From Strigamia acuminata (Eukaryota; Arthropoda; Chilopoda; Geophilomorpha; Linotaeniidae), in assembly GCA_949358305.1 (NCBI GenBank), contig OX442324.1:9149601-9213600 (forward strand): a stretch of 64,000 nucleotides of DNA, given 5' to 3'. Under the pieces are notes generated by a model. The model was not told where the DNA came from. It made no database searches and saw only the letters and a list, made by a program, of their open reading frames with translations. This document shows, piece after piece, positions 1-12,000 of the stretch (positions are counted from its first letter, which is position 1; the number at the start of each line of letters is the position of its first letter). The translations under genes were made by a program, and so were the position numbers.

Positions 1-1134
1 ACACTTGGACCTTTTCCATTGTCACGTCTTGGAAATAAACATGTTTTTGTTGTAACTGATTATCTTTCTAGGAATGCAATAGCTAGACCAGCAGCAGTAG
101 CTACAGCATTAGAAGCAGCAAGAACATTGCTTTATGAAGTTATTCTGAAAGAAGGCAGTCCAAGAGAAATCCTAAGCGACCGTGGAACGGAATACAGGAA
201 CAAAATGGTTGAAGAAGTCTCAAATATGTTTAAAAGTTTGCATAAAACTACGTCAGGATACCATCCAAGAACAAACGGATTGACTGAGAGATTTAACGCG
301 ACATTCGCAAAAATGTTGCAAAGTTATGTTAATGAAGAACACACTGACTGGGACGAGTTTCTTCCATTCCTTCTGTTTTCTTACAACACGGGCGTTCATG
401 AAACAACAGGATATACACCACATTATTTACTTCGTGGATATGATGTGGATTTGACAGTAGATGTTAATTTGGATTTGCCTCAGAAAGAATTTACATTAAG
501 AACAGCAAAATTCATTCGAGCAGCCAGGAAAATTGCAAATGAGCGACTTGAAAAACAATCTGCAAAAAGCAAGAAAAGGTTTGATGAAGACAGAGTCAAC
601 AAAGAATTTGAACCAGGTGAATTGGTTTATTTGAAAACCATCAACAGAAAAGTTGGCTTGTCAGAGAAGCTTTTACCGCAATTTTCCGGCCCTTATGAAA
701 TAGTGCGAAGAACTGCACCTAATGACTATGAAATCATCAATTCTACAAGAAAGAAAAGTGACATAGTGAATGTAGAGAGGTTAAAGCCATATAAGGAACG
801 AATTGAAGAAGAAATAGATGAAGTTTTGAAAGATATGCCAGAAAAGAAAGTGAAATTTGCTGATAAAGTTAAAAAAATCAGTAAAAAAGGTGAAATTGTA
901 GTTGAAAACACAGAAAAACCAGTGAAAACAACGAAAATCAAGCCAAAAGAACGTTATATAGATGATACAGATTAAATCTCTCTAAAATCACTGTTTGAAC
1001 CACAGCCTACGGTGAAAACGAATGAAAACCAACTTCAAAACCCGCCACTAGACGGCGTAAGTTCACAAACCAACGATTTCCGGTCGCGCAGACTCAGACC
1101 GCGTAAACGAAAAGATTATCGCCCATACTACTAA
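1..1134 (+). pseudogene. gypsy-1 integrase, C-terminal pol fragment with one in-frame stop
   Basis: The retroviral-type integrase core inserts element cDNA into the genome. The window opens at TLGPFP, so the first catalytic Asp, which normally precedes this motif, lies just off the edge. The second Asp is in LSDRGTEYR (about 175-200) and the Glu in NGLTERFNA (about 275-300), so the visible part of the DDE triad is intact. The C-terminal GPY/F-type module is seen as FSGPYEIV (about 685-710), followed by a Lys/Glu-rich tail. A TAA at 973-975 ends the frame, but the same frame stays open for another 52 codons to 1,134 and ends in a basic RLRPRKRKDYRPYY tail typical of pol C-termini. The stop is therefore probably a nonsense mutation, or a readthrough site. 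Confidence 0.85.
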
Positions 1135-2164
1135 GCGCACATTTTTGGTTGAGGTGAACGCGAATTTCTTGCGTGACCCGAGACAAAAATTTCTAATTGT
1201 TTTGACATTTTGTGTTTGAAACTGTGTTACAAAAGGTTTGTGTAAGTGTCTTGAATAATTGTAGGTGATTTTTAGAATGAAATGTTAAGTTTTAAACGTC
1301 TTTATGAGCGGACTTCGCGAATCGAAACCAATTGCGATCTTCGTCAATTTGCTTTGAATTTTTATAGCATTTAATAAGATAGATAAAATTTTGAAATAAT
1401 TTGAAATTGAATTTAGTAGTGTAATAGTTTAATTTAAAAATGGTTTTAGAGAATAAATAGAAAAAAGAAAATTTAATTTGAATAATGCAAACTGACTGAG
1501 GACGCGAGAGGAATTTATCGCGAATTTTGCTAAGAAATATAATGTGTTGAAATTTTCGATAAATTTAATGTAAATATTTCACGGCATAATTTTGAATGAA
1601 TGTTAATAAGAGTTAATTATTATAAATAATTGAAATAAGTTGATGTTTTAACGGTATTGTTAATTTTAAAGAAAATTGGAGAAATTAGAAAAATATTTTT
1701 GAATTTGTTTTTTTTTTCCCACTTTGGAGAATTGTTAAGAGTTGTAATTTATTATGAAAATGCTTGTTTGTAGTGTGAATGATTTTGAGTGTTGTGCAAA
1801 AAATATGAATTTTGATTTTGATGATTTAATTTTGACAAAATTTTTCTTTTGATTTATGTTTTTTTTGTTAGACTTTTCAAATATGTAAAAATAAACAATG
1901 AAAAAGCAAATATTGTATTAGTGATATTAAGTTAGTTTAAGTTGAATTATTTTATGATTTGATTGGAATGGTAACATTGGAATAAAAGGGAGTAAAGTTA
2001 ACTCCAGAATAATTTAAGTTTGTGTGATAATAATGAAACAACTGAGTGATAACTTATGAAAGGTAGAAGTAGCCGAACATTCCTTAAGAATGTCCGATTT
2101 TAAAGACACCTGTCTGGTATCGAAATTTGTATTTTGGGGTCCAAAACACAGCAAAAAAGGGAGT
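1135..2164 (+). other. gypsy-1 3' non-coding region
   Basis: About 1 kb of AT-rich sequence without convincing coding potential between pol and the 3' LTR. It ends in a purine run, AAAAAAGGGAG at about 2,153-2,163, which is the likely polypurine tract because TGTCACG follows within two bases. Confidence 0.6.
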
Positions 2165-2737
2165 TGTCACGTGTACGAACCGTGCCAATTAATGCGCGAT
2201 TCGTAACACGTAATTCGATCTATTATTATTTAAATGTTGCTAAATTTCGGCCACAGATGGCGCTGACGGCTGGAATCCGTCATCGCCATGTGATGGACCA
2301 GTCAATTCAATTATGGGGTTTATGGCAGATTTGCTATAAATAAGGAGCCCGCACTAAGACAGGTCTCTAATCACTTTGTTTTTCAGAATCTAGAGAGTCT
2401 AATGTCGCCTCAATAAAGAGAGCGGCTGCCGACTATAAACTGCAACAATTAAACACGAATTAAGTTATCACACAGTTGTTTATAACCCAGTTAATAACGG
2501 TTGTACAAATTAATAAGAATGTAAAAATGATAGTTTATCCGGATATCATTCCAAACTGTTTTGAGAATAAATGTATCTGAGTTTAAAAAGGATCGAACAA
2601 ACTTCGTTTGTCCGGTCAAATAAAACTGAATTGAATTTAAACATAAAACAAATCTCATTCTTTCCTTTCACACTCACTAAACCCCAAATAAAATAACGTT
2701 GCGTGGAAACCTGATCAGGCCCGGTAGCCACGTAACA
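2165..2737 (+). repeat. gypsy-1 3' LTR
   Basis: 573 bp from TGTCACGTG to CACGTAACA. It contains a TATA box (GCTATAAATAAGG, about 2,333) and AATAAA polyadenylation signals at about 2,412, 2,564 and 2,617. The boundaries rest on the purine tract upstream, the start of foreign protease coding sequence downstream, and terminal bases shared with gypsy-2. The partner LTR is off-window, so the ends are inferred. Confidence 0.65.
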
Positions 2738-2738
2738 A

Positions 2739-3140
2739 TACGGACTGACAGCCTCGATTGAACCCTGCGATGATTTTGTTAGGGTTATGACGGGCGATAG
2801 AGTCACCAGTCCCGTCGGGACGGTGAATGTACATGTCAGCTGGCAGACAGGAGCTGGTTGGTTACGGTTTGCAGTGCTACCTTCCGCGTCTAACTTCATC
2901 CTTCTCGGGTGCAGTTGGCTCGGCGAGAATGGCATTGTGATTCGCATCGCCCGGAATGATTGGTATCATATCGACAATCCGGGAGTGACGTTTCCTTTCG
3001 CCCCTCAGCCTGATCAGCTGGACGAAAAAGGCGCGGATGTTGACAATGTTAGGTTGACGTTTTCTTGTTTGTCCTCGCATCTGCGTAGATTATCAGATTG
3101 CATATTGTGGATAAATGCAATCAGTGTGTTGCCATGTTGA
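2739..3140 (+). pseudogene. gypsy-0 retropepsin, C-terminal part
   Basis: The frame opens directly at the gypsy-1 junction and runs to a TGA at 3,138-3,140. It shows the C-terminal half of a retroviral-type aspartic protease: a flap-like stretch followed by FILLGCSWLGENGIVI, the family's LLGxxWL signature. The catalytic D-S/T-G-A motif is missing and would lie upstream, on the other side of the inserted gypsy-1 element. After the protease the frame enters a tail without recognisable domains. The first ATG in the piece is at 2,787 but is not a genuine start, since this is an internal part of a polyprotein. Confidence 0.6.
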
Positions 3141-3464
3141 TGTCCCGTATCGCAGTCGGTTGATTCTGATTTTTAATCCCAATGCTGGTTTTGTACCGCA
3201 ACCGACTCCTATTACGTGACAACACACACAACCTGTCACCTGCTCCAATGAGCAGTTATTGTTTATGTTGTTCTGTTTATTTTATCCATTAGTTTTGTCT
3301 TTCTGTAAAGAACAAGTCAGTGTATTAAAACAATGATTTGTTCTATGATTTCATTGTGTTTGAGGTCGAGGACAATTAGCCTCGAACTCAAGTGATTTTT
3401 ACTACATACTTTTGTAATAAAAGATGGCGGACGCGTGTCCGATTTATCCGCCCAGCCAAAATAA
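3141..3464 (+). other. gypsy-0 protease-RT spacer
   Basis: About 320 bases with stops in all frames between the protease fragment and the RT frame. It is probably a decayed linker. No other feature is seen. Confidence 0.4.
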
Positions 3465-5354
3465 GGTTTCCAGTTATTTCTGCAGCGCACAGGCCATCAC
3501 AACTCTTCAGACAAGTGGGCAAGGGTCACGCTGGAACACGGTGTTGATGCGGCCGCACTGTCGATGTCATCCAATCAGTTAGATCTATTGGAAGCCTGTA
3601 AAATAGAGGACATGCGGAAAGTGAGACTGACTCGTATTCTCGACGAGTTTGGGCACACCTTCAGCGAGACGGGAGGTTGTCATCCAACGGTGGAGTTGTT
3701 AATTCCCACGGGTGATACGCCGCCTTTCTCGTGCAAAGTCAAACACACATGCCCAGCGGAGGCGAGAGCTCTCCGCCGTTTAGTGCGTAATGCGCTGAAA
3801 AGGGGCGAAATAGAGGAAAGCGTTAGTGTCTATAGGAGCCAGCCAGTCGTAAGTATGTTACCTGACGGAACCTTTGATGCTTGTATAGATTTCAGGCAGC
3901 TGAATGCTATCACGGAGAGGGATGGGTATCAAGTCCCGTCGATCCCCATGATTTTGGCTTGTCTGGAGGGGAGTATATTTTTTTCGACGTTAGATCTGGC
4001 GATGGGGTGTTTCCAATTACGGATTGCGCCGCTTGACAGACCTAAAACAGCATTTTATACACCCCTTGGTACTTTTCAATTTGTAAAGTTACCTTACGGT
4101 TTGTTGAATACTCCTATGGCGTTTCAACGACTGATGGACAAAGTACTCGGCGAAGCGAAGTTTAAGTGGGCACTGCCCTACCTGGACTCGATCGTCGTGT
4201 TCAGTAAAACATTCGAAGAACATTTAACGCACTTGTCAGATGTGCTAGGCAGGTTGAGCAAACATTGCTTGACCGCCAGCCCGTCTGGTTCATGTATTTT
4301 ATCGACCTCTTGGGATTTTCTAGGCTATTCGATGACTCGGTACGGTTTCCGGCCGAACGAATGCCGCGTTCAGGTGATTGTGGATTACCCACAACCGGGG
4401 AATGTCGCCCAGCTGCGACGTTTTCTTGGCATGTTCGGTGGAGACACACCAGCGATCGAAGGCCTGGAACATCTCTCGAATCCACTGGAAGCGCTGCTTA
4501 ATGACGGCGCTGCGTGGAATTGGTCTGATGAGTGTCAGGGTGTGTTCCAGCTCTTCAAGGATCATCTTGCGCGTGGGAGCGTGCTTCCTATGCCTGAGTT
4601 CAACAGAACTTTTGTCATCCAGGCTGCTGCAAGTAGAGTTGGGCTCGGAGCAGTCCTCACACAGATGGATCATCAAGGAGTCAAAAGGCCCGTTGCCTAC
4701 GCGAGTCATGCGCTACAAGGCGCCGAGACAGCGTTCAGCCTGTCAGAGTTGGAATGTCTGGCGGTTCTGCAGGCAGTCGCTTCCTTTCGACCATTCATCG
4801 CGTACTCGAAGTTCGTCATCGAAACAGGTTGTATGGCATTGCTCTGGCTTTTGTCATCAACGAGCGCGTCAGGTCGCCTGGTGCGATGGGCGATGCAGCT
4901 GCAACAGGTGAGATTTTCGCTTAAGTTTAACAAGCACGCGGACAACAGGATCGCGGTCGCTCTTTCGAAGGTAGGCCTAGATGACGTGGAAACGACATCG
5001 GCGGCCACACCCGAGGAAGAAGCTGCGATCATGTTGGCCCACACGCTTGTTACGGAGAGTCTCACTGGTACGATCATGTCCTACGACGAGGTTAGACAGA
5101 TCCAGCGAGATGACCCGGACTGTAGCGCTGTCATGAAATGGTTAGATGAAGGGCAAAGAGACGACCATCTTTTGTCCCAACTCCCACCATCCATGGCGCA
5201 ATACAAACCGGATTTCGTGTTCGGTGGGTACGGAGAATTGTGCATCAATACCCCGTTCTCACCCAACACACCGCTAAGCAGAGCGGAGCACGGCTCGGAT
5301 GTAAAAATCTTGATGCCTGCACCACTGCTTGATCGCTGCCTTGACGTCATTTGA
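3465..5354 (+). pseudogene. gypsy-0 reverse transcriptase and RNase H lacking catalytic Asp residues
   Basis: A long open pol frame (first ATG 3,564; open from 3,465). RT landmarks in order are DACIDFRQLNAIT, STLDLAMGCFQL (motif A, Asp kept), LPYGLLNTPMAFQRLM, YLDSIVVF (4,179-4,202) and FLGYSMTRYGF. The family motif is YxDD, so the last Asp is Ser here. RNase H follows with AAAS in place of TDAS (about 4,623), a retained Glu (ELECLAV), ETGCMALLWL in place of ETDHxALxWL (about 4,821), and NRIAVALSK in place of NxxADALSR (about 4,935). Four of the acidic catalytic residues expected across the two domains are therefore gone, yet there is no stop for about 600 codons. It ends at a TGA (5,352-5,354) in front of the integrase zinc domain. 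It should be catalytically dead. Confidence 0.85.
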
Positions 5355-5432
5355 CTGCATCCTCGTTATGCGCAGGATAGCGCGGCCAACATGGTGAAAA
5401 GGTTGCGACGAATATTTTTCTGGCCAGGAACT
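5355..5432 (+). pseudogene. gypsy-0 integrase zinc-domain stub
   Basis: Directly after the RT/RNase H stop, the same frame reads LHPRYAQDSAANMVKRLRRI and then FFWPG before a TAG. This matches the H2C2-type integrase N-terminal zone (HHxxxGHxGxxxTLxxLxxxFxWPG) with the second His and nearby Gly lost. No integrase core is seen downstream, so most of integrase is deleted. Confidence 0.6.
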
Positions 5433-7846
5433 TAGTTTTCCTTGTTCCGGTCGGATTCAAACCTGATGAAACGTTTATCAGGCGTAGACACGACGACGCT
5501 CTCGTTACTGTCACGCCGACGAACGTAATTTCGGAATAATAAATTGCCCTGGAACGGTGACTAATTTGTAATGGCTGTATGTTTTTGTTATCACACTCAC
5601 CCATGTTCAAACGCGCCACCTGTTGCTCGGCGGAATCGGTGTGTCAACCGAGTGGTCCGTGACTAGTCGCAGTGGCCGCTGATCGATCGATACCAATCAC
5701 AGGCATGTGATGCTGCCAAAGTAGGTAGAAAGAATTGCTAATATTGGTCGGAGAGGTTGATTTAATTACCAACTTCCCGAGGCCAGTTTCAGCAGTCACG
5801 TGCAATCTTCACCGATGAGCTCGCGACGCCCTTATGACGTCACGAATATCACGGCAGATCGTAGCCATGGCGACGGTCTTAACACTGCAGCCGCGATTTT
5901 TGAGCGTGTTTTCTTTCACTGCCCGAAAATCGTGGGAATTTTTTTTTCACTGGAAAATTCGAGAAAATGCTGTGGTTGTGAAACTATTTTTTTTTTATGA
6001 ACTTTTATTGGTGTTTTTCTCCACATCTGTTGCAAGGGATCGTCTTTCAACTGGGGGATTGTTTATTTCACCAATTAGAGGGGTGAGGGTGTCGTGAGAC
6101 CCAATCACAGGTCACGGGTCGGGGATTGTTCTATGTTTAGACAAAGTTTCTTGTTTCTGGACATCACCCCGTGTGTCACTTGTTTTCGTGAGAGTGAGCC
6201 GACAACATCAGTTTGCTGTCTTGTCTGCGTTTTTCTTTCAAGGCGTTTTTTTCGTGTGTTTTCTGATCGATGAAGGTAGGCTGCAATTTTTTACATCATT
6301 TGCTGCGCTCTTCCCTCGATCTACACCCGTGACCGACTGTTTTCTTACACCCGGACCCCGATCTTGTTTAAACTAGCGCGCGGGCTGGCAGCCTTCGGCC
6401 GCCGCTCACCGCTAGAGATGCTGGCGAATTGAATCGTTTTTCGACTCGCCGCATCCAAAAAACCTTCACTGAAACACGGTTGATTACGGTCAACATGTGT
6501 TCGGTGATTGTTTTAAGGCAACTTTTGTGTGAGGAAACCTGAAAATTTTGCTGTTCCCTCTCACAAAAACACTTCGTAACAACTTTTAACATTGGTTTCG
6601 ATTTACCATTCCATTGTTTCCCCTGATTTTCTATCACGTCTGTTTCATTTTCTTGCTTCATTTTCTTCCGATGTTCCTGTAAAAGTTTTTTTTTAAATTA
6701 ATTATTTCTAAATTTTTTTTTGAACTTTATATATTTTTAAAATTCTTATCTTTTTTTTGTTTTTTGCCTCCATTCGCCGTGTCCCCGGTTTTTTCTGTGA
6801 AACAGGTGGGTATCGGCGGCAGATTCACGAGTAGAGTGGTAAAGGTTTTAATTTTTCTTTTTGACCCGCGCCTAACCCCTCGGAATCTATGCACCCCCAT
6901 TTCTATTGTCCCTAATTGAGGTCAAAGACCTGCAGCTGGTCACTTGAGTCATCGGCGGCTTGATCAGAGACCGTCAGTCTAGGAGAACAATAGCATGTGG
7001 CGAGGGGTTGACGCCGCGGTAAAAGGAGCCGGGAAGTTCGCTTTCCGACTCACTCGTCACTACGGCGCGACTCGAAGAAATTAAAATCCGCATCCGTTTG
7101 GAGCTTTTCGTTCTTTTCTTTATTCTTCGACCCCTTCTTAGCTTATTTTGCCCCGAACTCGAGTTTTTCGCTCTCGTTCGGTTTGGTTTTGTTTTTTGTT
7201 CACGTTTAAATTGGAGTTTTATTATTTCTTTTCTCTTTTCGCTCGCTCCGGGTTGAAAAGGTGTCTTTTCACTTTTTCACCCACATGCGTGCTTTCATTA
7301 ATGTAATCCTCTTTGTCATCATCGGTGTTCTGCTCGTGTGCTCGCGACTTGACTGGGTTTTGGTGCCAACGCCGAGGACTACCGGCATGCCGGGCCGTTG
7401 TGCAGAACGGTCCGCCATGTTGGTTGCGATTTACGTTGGAGTCACCATCCCTTGCCTTGCCGTGTTTGGAACTCGAGCAGCCATCCTACCGTTAACCAAG
7501 CTCTGCGCTTTGGTCAAGTCTCTATCGTAATTCCGGTTCAATTTTCTTGAATCCAGGAAGGACTTTCGCTCACGTCGTCGGGACGCCGAAGCCAGGCACC
7601 CGCCAGCTCGGTATTCGCGACGATTGTGTAACGTTCGGTTACGTCACGCGCTCTGCGCATGACCGAGCACTTGGCATTGGGAGGCTGAGTTTGTCGCCCC
7701 CGCGTGCCGAGTTTTGTCCCCATTGTTCCCTCAATTTACATTCTTCACTTTACGCTGTTTTTTAGTTATTCTTTCTTTTCAACCCCACTCGTTTTCAGTG
7801 GTTTTGACGGTTTTATTAATTGATTTATTTTCTGTTTATTATTTAG
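5433..7846 (+). other. gypsy-0 pol-ORF3 non-coding region
   Basis: About 2.4 kb with no recognisable protein. The segment around 6,980-7,080 has a core-promoter look (GGTAAAAGGAGCCGGGAAG, then a pyrimidine-rich TCACTCGTCACTAC). A frame from the ATG at 7,285 starts with a hydrophobic stretch (FINVILFVIIGVLLV) but has no other support. The region ends in a typical intron 3' end, a T-rich tract then TTTATTATTTAG at 7,835-7,846, immediately before ORF3. Confidence 0.4.
7835..7846 (+). promoter_or_regulatory. putative splice acceptor of gypsy-0 ORF3
   Basis: A T-rich tract ending in ATTTAG, after which the ORF3 frame opens with no in-frame ATG before the cysteine module. ORF3 therefore needs an upstream exon. 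A spliced subgenomic RNA is the usual way LTR elements express a third ORF. The donor is not identified. Confidence 0.45.
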
Positions 7847-8318
7847 AAATCAGGAGATTCTGGTGACGATGGAGCGGACCAGTGGCGCATCTGCCCCGTT
7901 TGCCTCGGCGAACGGTGTCAGGTTGCGGCCAGCGGCTGGGAGTCCCCTTGTGGGAACTGTCTGGGACACGGATTAGTCCACTTCTCCGTGCCCAGACAGA
8001 GATGGTTTGTGCGTCATTTGTCGAGGCAGGGTGGAGATCGCCATCACACCCGCCCGACAACGACGTGGATGCAGGTGGACTCCTGGGAGTCCAGGACGCA
8101 GACCCTGGTGAGGAACGGGTTCGCGCTTCTCCCGCGCTGGCTTACGGTCGAGGCGGTGAGGATTCGGGACCAGTTGACGGCCCCGTCGAACACCCCGCAA
8201 CCAGGGCACCAAGCTCAGGCTGGACGAGCAGCGTCTGCAGAGTCGCCAGCCCAGCCGAGCCCGAAGCGTCAGAGGCAGGAGCCACCGCCCTCTACTTGGA
8301 CGGAGGAAATGTCTGCGC
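7847..8318 (+). pseudogene. gypsy-0 ORF3, part 1 (paired-cysteine module)
   Basis: First piece of a GC-rich reading frame of about 775 codons that two insertions now split. From the acceptor the frame reads through RICPVCLGERC and ESPCGNCLGHG, a C-x2-C-x-G ... C-x2-C-x-G-x-G pair that probably binds zinc and resembles half of a DnaJ zinc domain. An aromatic and basic stretch follows (QRWFVRHLSRQ), then a Pro/Gln/Arg-rich region. The frame breaks at 8,318, where copia A begins; the codon split at the break is completed at 15,546 with the frame kept. The closest relative I can see is the ORF3 of gypsy-2 (27,228-30,002). I recognise no known family and assign no function. The upstream start exon is unknown. 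Confidence 0.6.
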
Positions 8319-8865
8319 TGTAGCAGAGGAGTGCGCAATTATCAGCGTAATTGCTGATTGGAAGCGTGAAAATAAACAAGCGAGTCGTACTACGCGTACG
8401 AGCGGGCGCGATACGACACGTATCGACTTCAGCAAAAGCGCGCGGCCTAATGCCGCTTATAAGCGCTAACAAATGCACTGAAATGTGCACTAAATGAACG
8501 ACAATATTTAAAACAATAAAACAAGTTTAATATAAACATAATACATTACAAAAGAGTCCAATCTTGGAAGAAAATCAGCTAGGACACACACGGCTGTGTG
8601 TGTCGCCATCTTGGATTCAGATAACAGTGTAGAGTGGCACCTGGTGCCAGAAATTGACATTGAAAAAGAACAAATCATTTGATAATAGGACAAATCCTAG
8701 CAGAAAGTGACAAATGTATGGAATTACATACGAGACAGCGCTAAATTAATGTTAACATCGAAAACAATCAAGTAATAGCTAATATGCGCTGAATATCTAA
8801 ACCTAAAGGGAAATCAAGAAGAAATAAAATATATTCATCGATAATATTTGGTCTTTAGACCAACA
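8319..8865 (-). repeat. copia A 3' LTR
   Basis: 547 bp, plus-strand reading from TGTAGCAGAGG to TAGACCAACA. On the element's own strand it starts TGTTGGTC and ends CTGCTACA. It matches the copy at 14,994-15,540 at equal length. Confidence 0.95.
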
Positions 8866-8877
8866 AATCCCCTCTTC
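8866..8877 (-). promoter_or_regulatory. copia A polypurine tract
   Basis: On the minus strand a GAAGAGGGGA run ends next to the start of the 3' LTR (TGTTGG). This is the expected site for plus-strand DNA priming. Confidence 0.7.
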
Positions 8878-9075
8878 GATGGAAATATTTATCAGGGGAC
8901 GAGATTAACATATACTGGAATTACAGTTGATCATTAGCGAGAAAAGAAAATAATAAATTCGAATCATCGAGCCGGGTACTGTCGTGGTTATCACTTAACT
9001 AAGCTCGGAATTCCCACAGAAACTCGATGATCCTCGAAATCGGGTGAAACTAAATCAGGAATGTCACGATAAAGT

Positions 9076-12000
9076 TTATACTCGGAAGATCTTCGAGGTT
9101 AATGATCGCAGACGTTCGGATGAAAGCCATTTCGTAAAAATGTCTGCGATATTCACTTCGCTGGCAACTTTTCGAAGATCGAAGACTCCTGTCGTATACC
9201 ACTCTCTGAGCCAATGGTACTTCACGCGAATGTGCTTTGTTTTCGCGTTTTCGATATCGTTGGACGTAAATTGTATGGAGGCCAGAGCGTCGGAATATAC
9301 GATAGGTCGAGATAAACGGTTAAGAGTCGGGAATTCGGTGTAAACGCTGTCCAACCAAAAGAGTTCTTTCACGCACTCAACCAGGGCGATAAATTCCGCT
9401 TCCATGGTTGAGCCTGCGACGGTCGACTGTTTACGACAGGACCAGCCGATGGGGACGTTGCCGATATACACGATGTATCCTCCGAAGCTCAAAGATGTTT
9501 CCGGATCGCTCGCCCACGATGCGTCGGTGAAAGCCGATAACTGACTCGAAGCACAGCCGGATAACTCGATACAAAGTTCTGCGGTGTTTGCCACGTACTG
9601 CAAAACTTGGAGAAGGGCACGGATGTGGGTTCGGTTATAGCACGTGTTATACTGTGCCAGAGCGATGACGGAATAGAGTATGTCGGGACGAGTTCTCGAT
9701 GCCAAAAACAGAAGCGAACCGATTAGAGATCGATATGGAAAATCTTCCAAGTTTTCGGTCGATCCTCTGACGAGTGTCGTTCCCGGGGTCACTGGTGTCT
9801 TGACGAGATTATTGGTCGACGCCCCGAATTTCTTAACCAGTTTGGCGATATAAGCACGTTGCGTTATGAACGTGCGTCCGGCGTCGCGGATAAATTCGAC
9901 GCCTAATAACTTCGTGATCGGACCGAGGTTGACTATATCGAATTTCGAAGAGATGAGACGGATTAGCTGATTGAAAACGCTGTCGGACGCGTAAAACACG
10001 ACGATGTCGTCCACGTAGACCAGCATAACAGCTGTATTCCCGAACACGTAAACACAATTACATGCTGGCAGTCTTCGAAATCCGAGGGCCCGAAGTGTCT
10101 CGTCGAGTTTCTCGAACCATTGTCTCCCGGATTGGTGGAGGCCGTAAAGCGATTTGAGAAGAAGCCACACGTTGTTTGGATCGGTGCATGTGGCGCCTGC
10201 GGGGATTCGCATATATACTTTATGCTTTAACTCCCCGTACAGGTACGCACCTTTCACGTCGAGGTGGGCGTCCTGCCAACCACGTAATACGACGAGAAGA
10301 CAGAAAAACAGACGGATCAATATGAAGTTCACGACTGGGCTAAACACCTCATCAAAATCGACTCCGAGGGTTTGATAAAAACCTTGTGCTACTAAGCGTG
10401 CTCGGTATCGGGTGACGGTTCCGGCTGCATCGGTTTTGAGTTTAAAAATCCACTTGCAGCCAAGAATAGTGGTGTCGGGTGGTCGGGGAACTTCTTTATA
10501 GATTTCTCGTTCTTTGAACATATCGAGCTCCTCTCCAATTGCTTCACGCCATTTCGGAGCGTCGTTGAACTTGGGAATTTCGGCGAATGAAGCCGGCTCG
10601 GTTCGGCATAGATGAGCCGCATGACGAACACCCGGAAGAGTTGGTAACTTATGTTCGAGATTACCGAAGAAAAACAGTCCGGGGTCGTAATCGATGTTGT
10701 TCAACATGCAATACTCCTCGATGTCGTGATAAGATCTTAGGCGGATCTTCGGAGTTGGAAAATAATAAACGTCGATTAAGATTTTTCCGGGCTTCTGATC
10801 CTTTCTTAGATGTTCCTCGCGTACCCATTCACGGCACTCGCTATCTCCACCGACAAATCGCCACTTATGAGTGGTGTGGCGCGCAGTCGCCGGCGAATTG
10901 GGATCGGGGTCGAAAATTTGCAACCCTTGCGTAGGCTGATCATCAACACGTTGCTGACGACGCGTCGTAATAAATCTCGGCGTCGGTACCGGTGTTTCAC
11001 GGGGAAGAGAAGGCGCTGCCGATCGCTGAGGTGATGGCGGGGCGGATGTACGAGGAGTTGTCGGAGGCGATTGTCGTGCCGACTGTTCCGCTGACGCATC
11101 AACGTGTTCGGATGTTTCCGGATAAATCGACAATTCGTCCATCTCTCGGATGTCATGGTCGGTGTCACGTTCTTCTTCGTACGAAATGTGATGGGATTGA
11201 CGAAGAGACGCAGAACCTGGAGGTAATGTCGCACATAAATCCAGCAATGCCCGTTCCGGAGTTGTCGGTGGTGGTATGTGGATGTGCGGAAAAGCCAGAG
11301 GCGTGTGCATCGAAGCAGATGCCGTCGACACACGTTCGGAATCATTCGCAGAATGTTCTGACGCCTCGGAATCAGATCCTTTCGGCCACTGATGGTAATG
11401 TAGGTTATCATCAAATGTAACGATTTGCTGTCCGGGACCAGTAAACGATTGTTGCGGCTGCTGCGTCGAAATTTTGATGGATTTCCGATACGACTGCCGC
11501 TCATCGATCTTAACGTGAATAGATTCGTAGACTTGGTTGTCAGTTGGGTTCCAAATTCTGTATCCACGGGTCCCTGAAGCGTAGCCGACTAAATATCCCT
11601 CCCAGGCCCGCGGATCCAGCTTCTTGCGGCCTGGTGCGGTGTAGTGCACCCAGCACTTGGAACCGACTTTTCGTAGGTGTCGTAACGAAAGGGCTCTCTG
11701 TCGCCAAAGGATGTACGGGACCTGATTATTAAGTCGAGAATGAGGGCTCCGATTCTTGATGTAGGCAAACGTGACCGCTAGCTCGGCCCAGAGCGCCTCC
11801 GGCAACTTGGTTTCGGATAAAACTGCACGAAAGTTGTCGGCCATTGTCCGGTTTATGCGCTCGGCCGTGCCGTTCATCTGTGGTGATGACGGATTTGTTC
11901 GTTGACCTTGGATGCCCTTGTCTTGTAGATATCGGAGAAACTCATTTGACATAAACTCTCCGCCTCGATCAGTCCGAATTGCTTTTATTTGCGTGTTCTG

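Larger units (their letters stand above)
1..2737 (+). mobile_element. gypsy-1: Ty3/gypsy LTR retrotransposon, 3' part
   Basis: The 3' end of a Ty3/gypsy element cut off by the left window edge. It holds the integrase end of pol, about 1 kb of AT-rich non-coding DNA and a 3' LTR that starts TGTCACG and ends CGTAACA. The same terminal bases occur in gypsy-2 and the solo LTR at 45,519. Immediately after the LTR the protease of a different gypsy element begins, so gypsy-1 was probably inserted into that older element. The 5' LTR is outside the window, so insertion age cannot be judged. Confidence 0.85.

Noticed and set aside
7261-7530. Frame with a hydrophobic, signal-like start (ATG at 7,285)
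   Set aside because: No homology and no connection in frame to ORF3; a chance hydrophobic stretch is likely in T-rich sequence.
8319-8469. Apparent C-terminal extension of ORF3 beyond 8,318
   Set aside because: These codons lie in the copia A LTR, and the true continuation is at 15,546.
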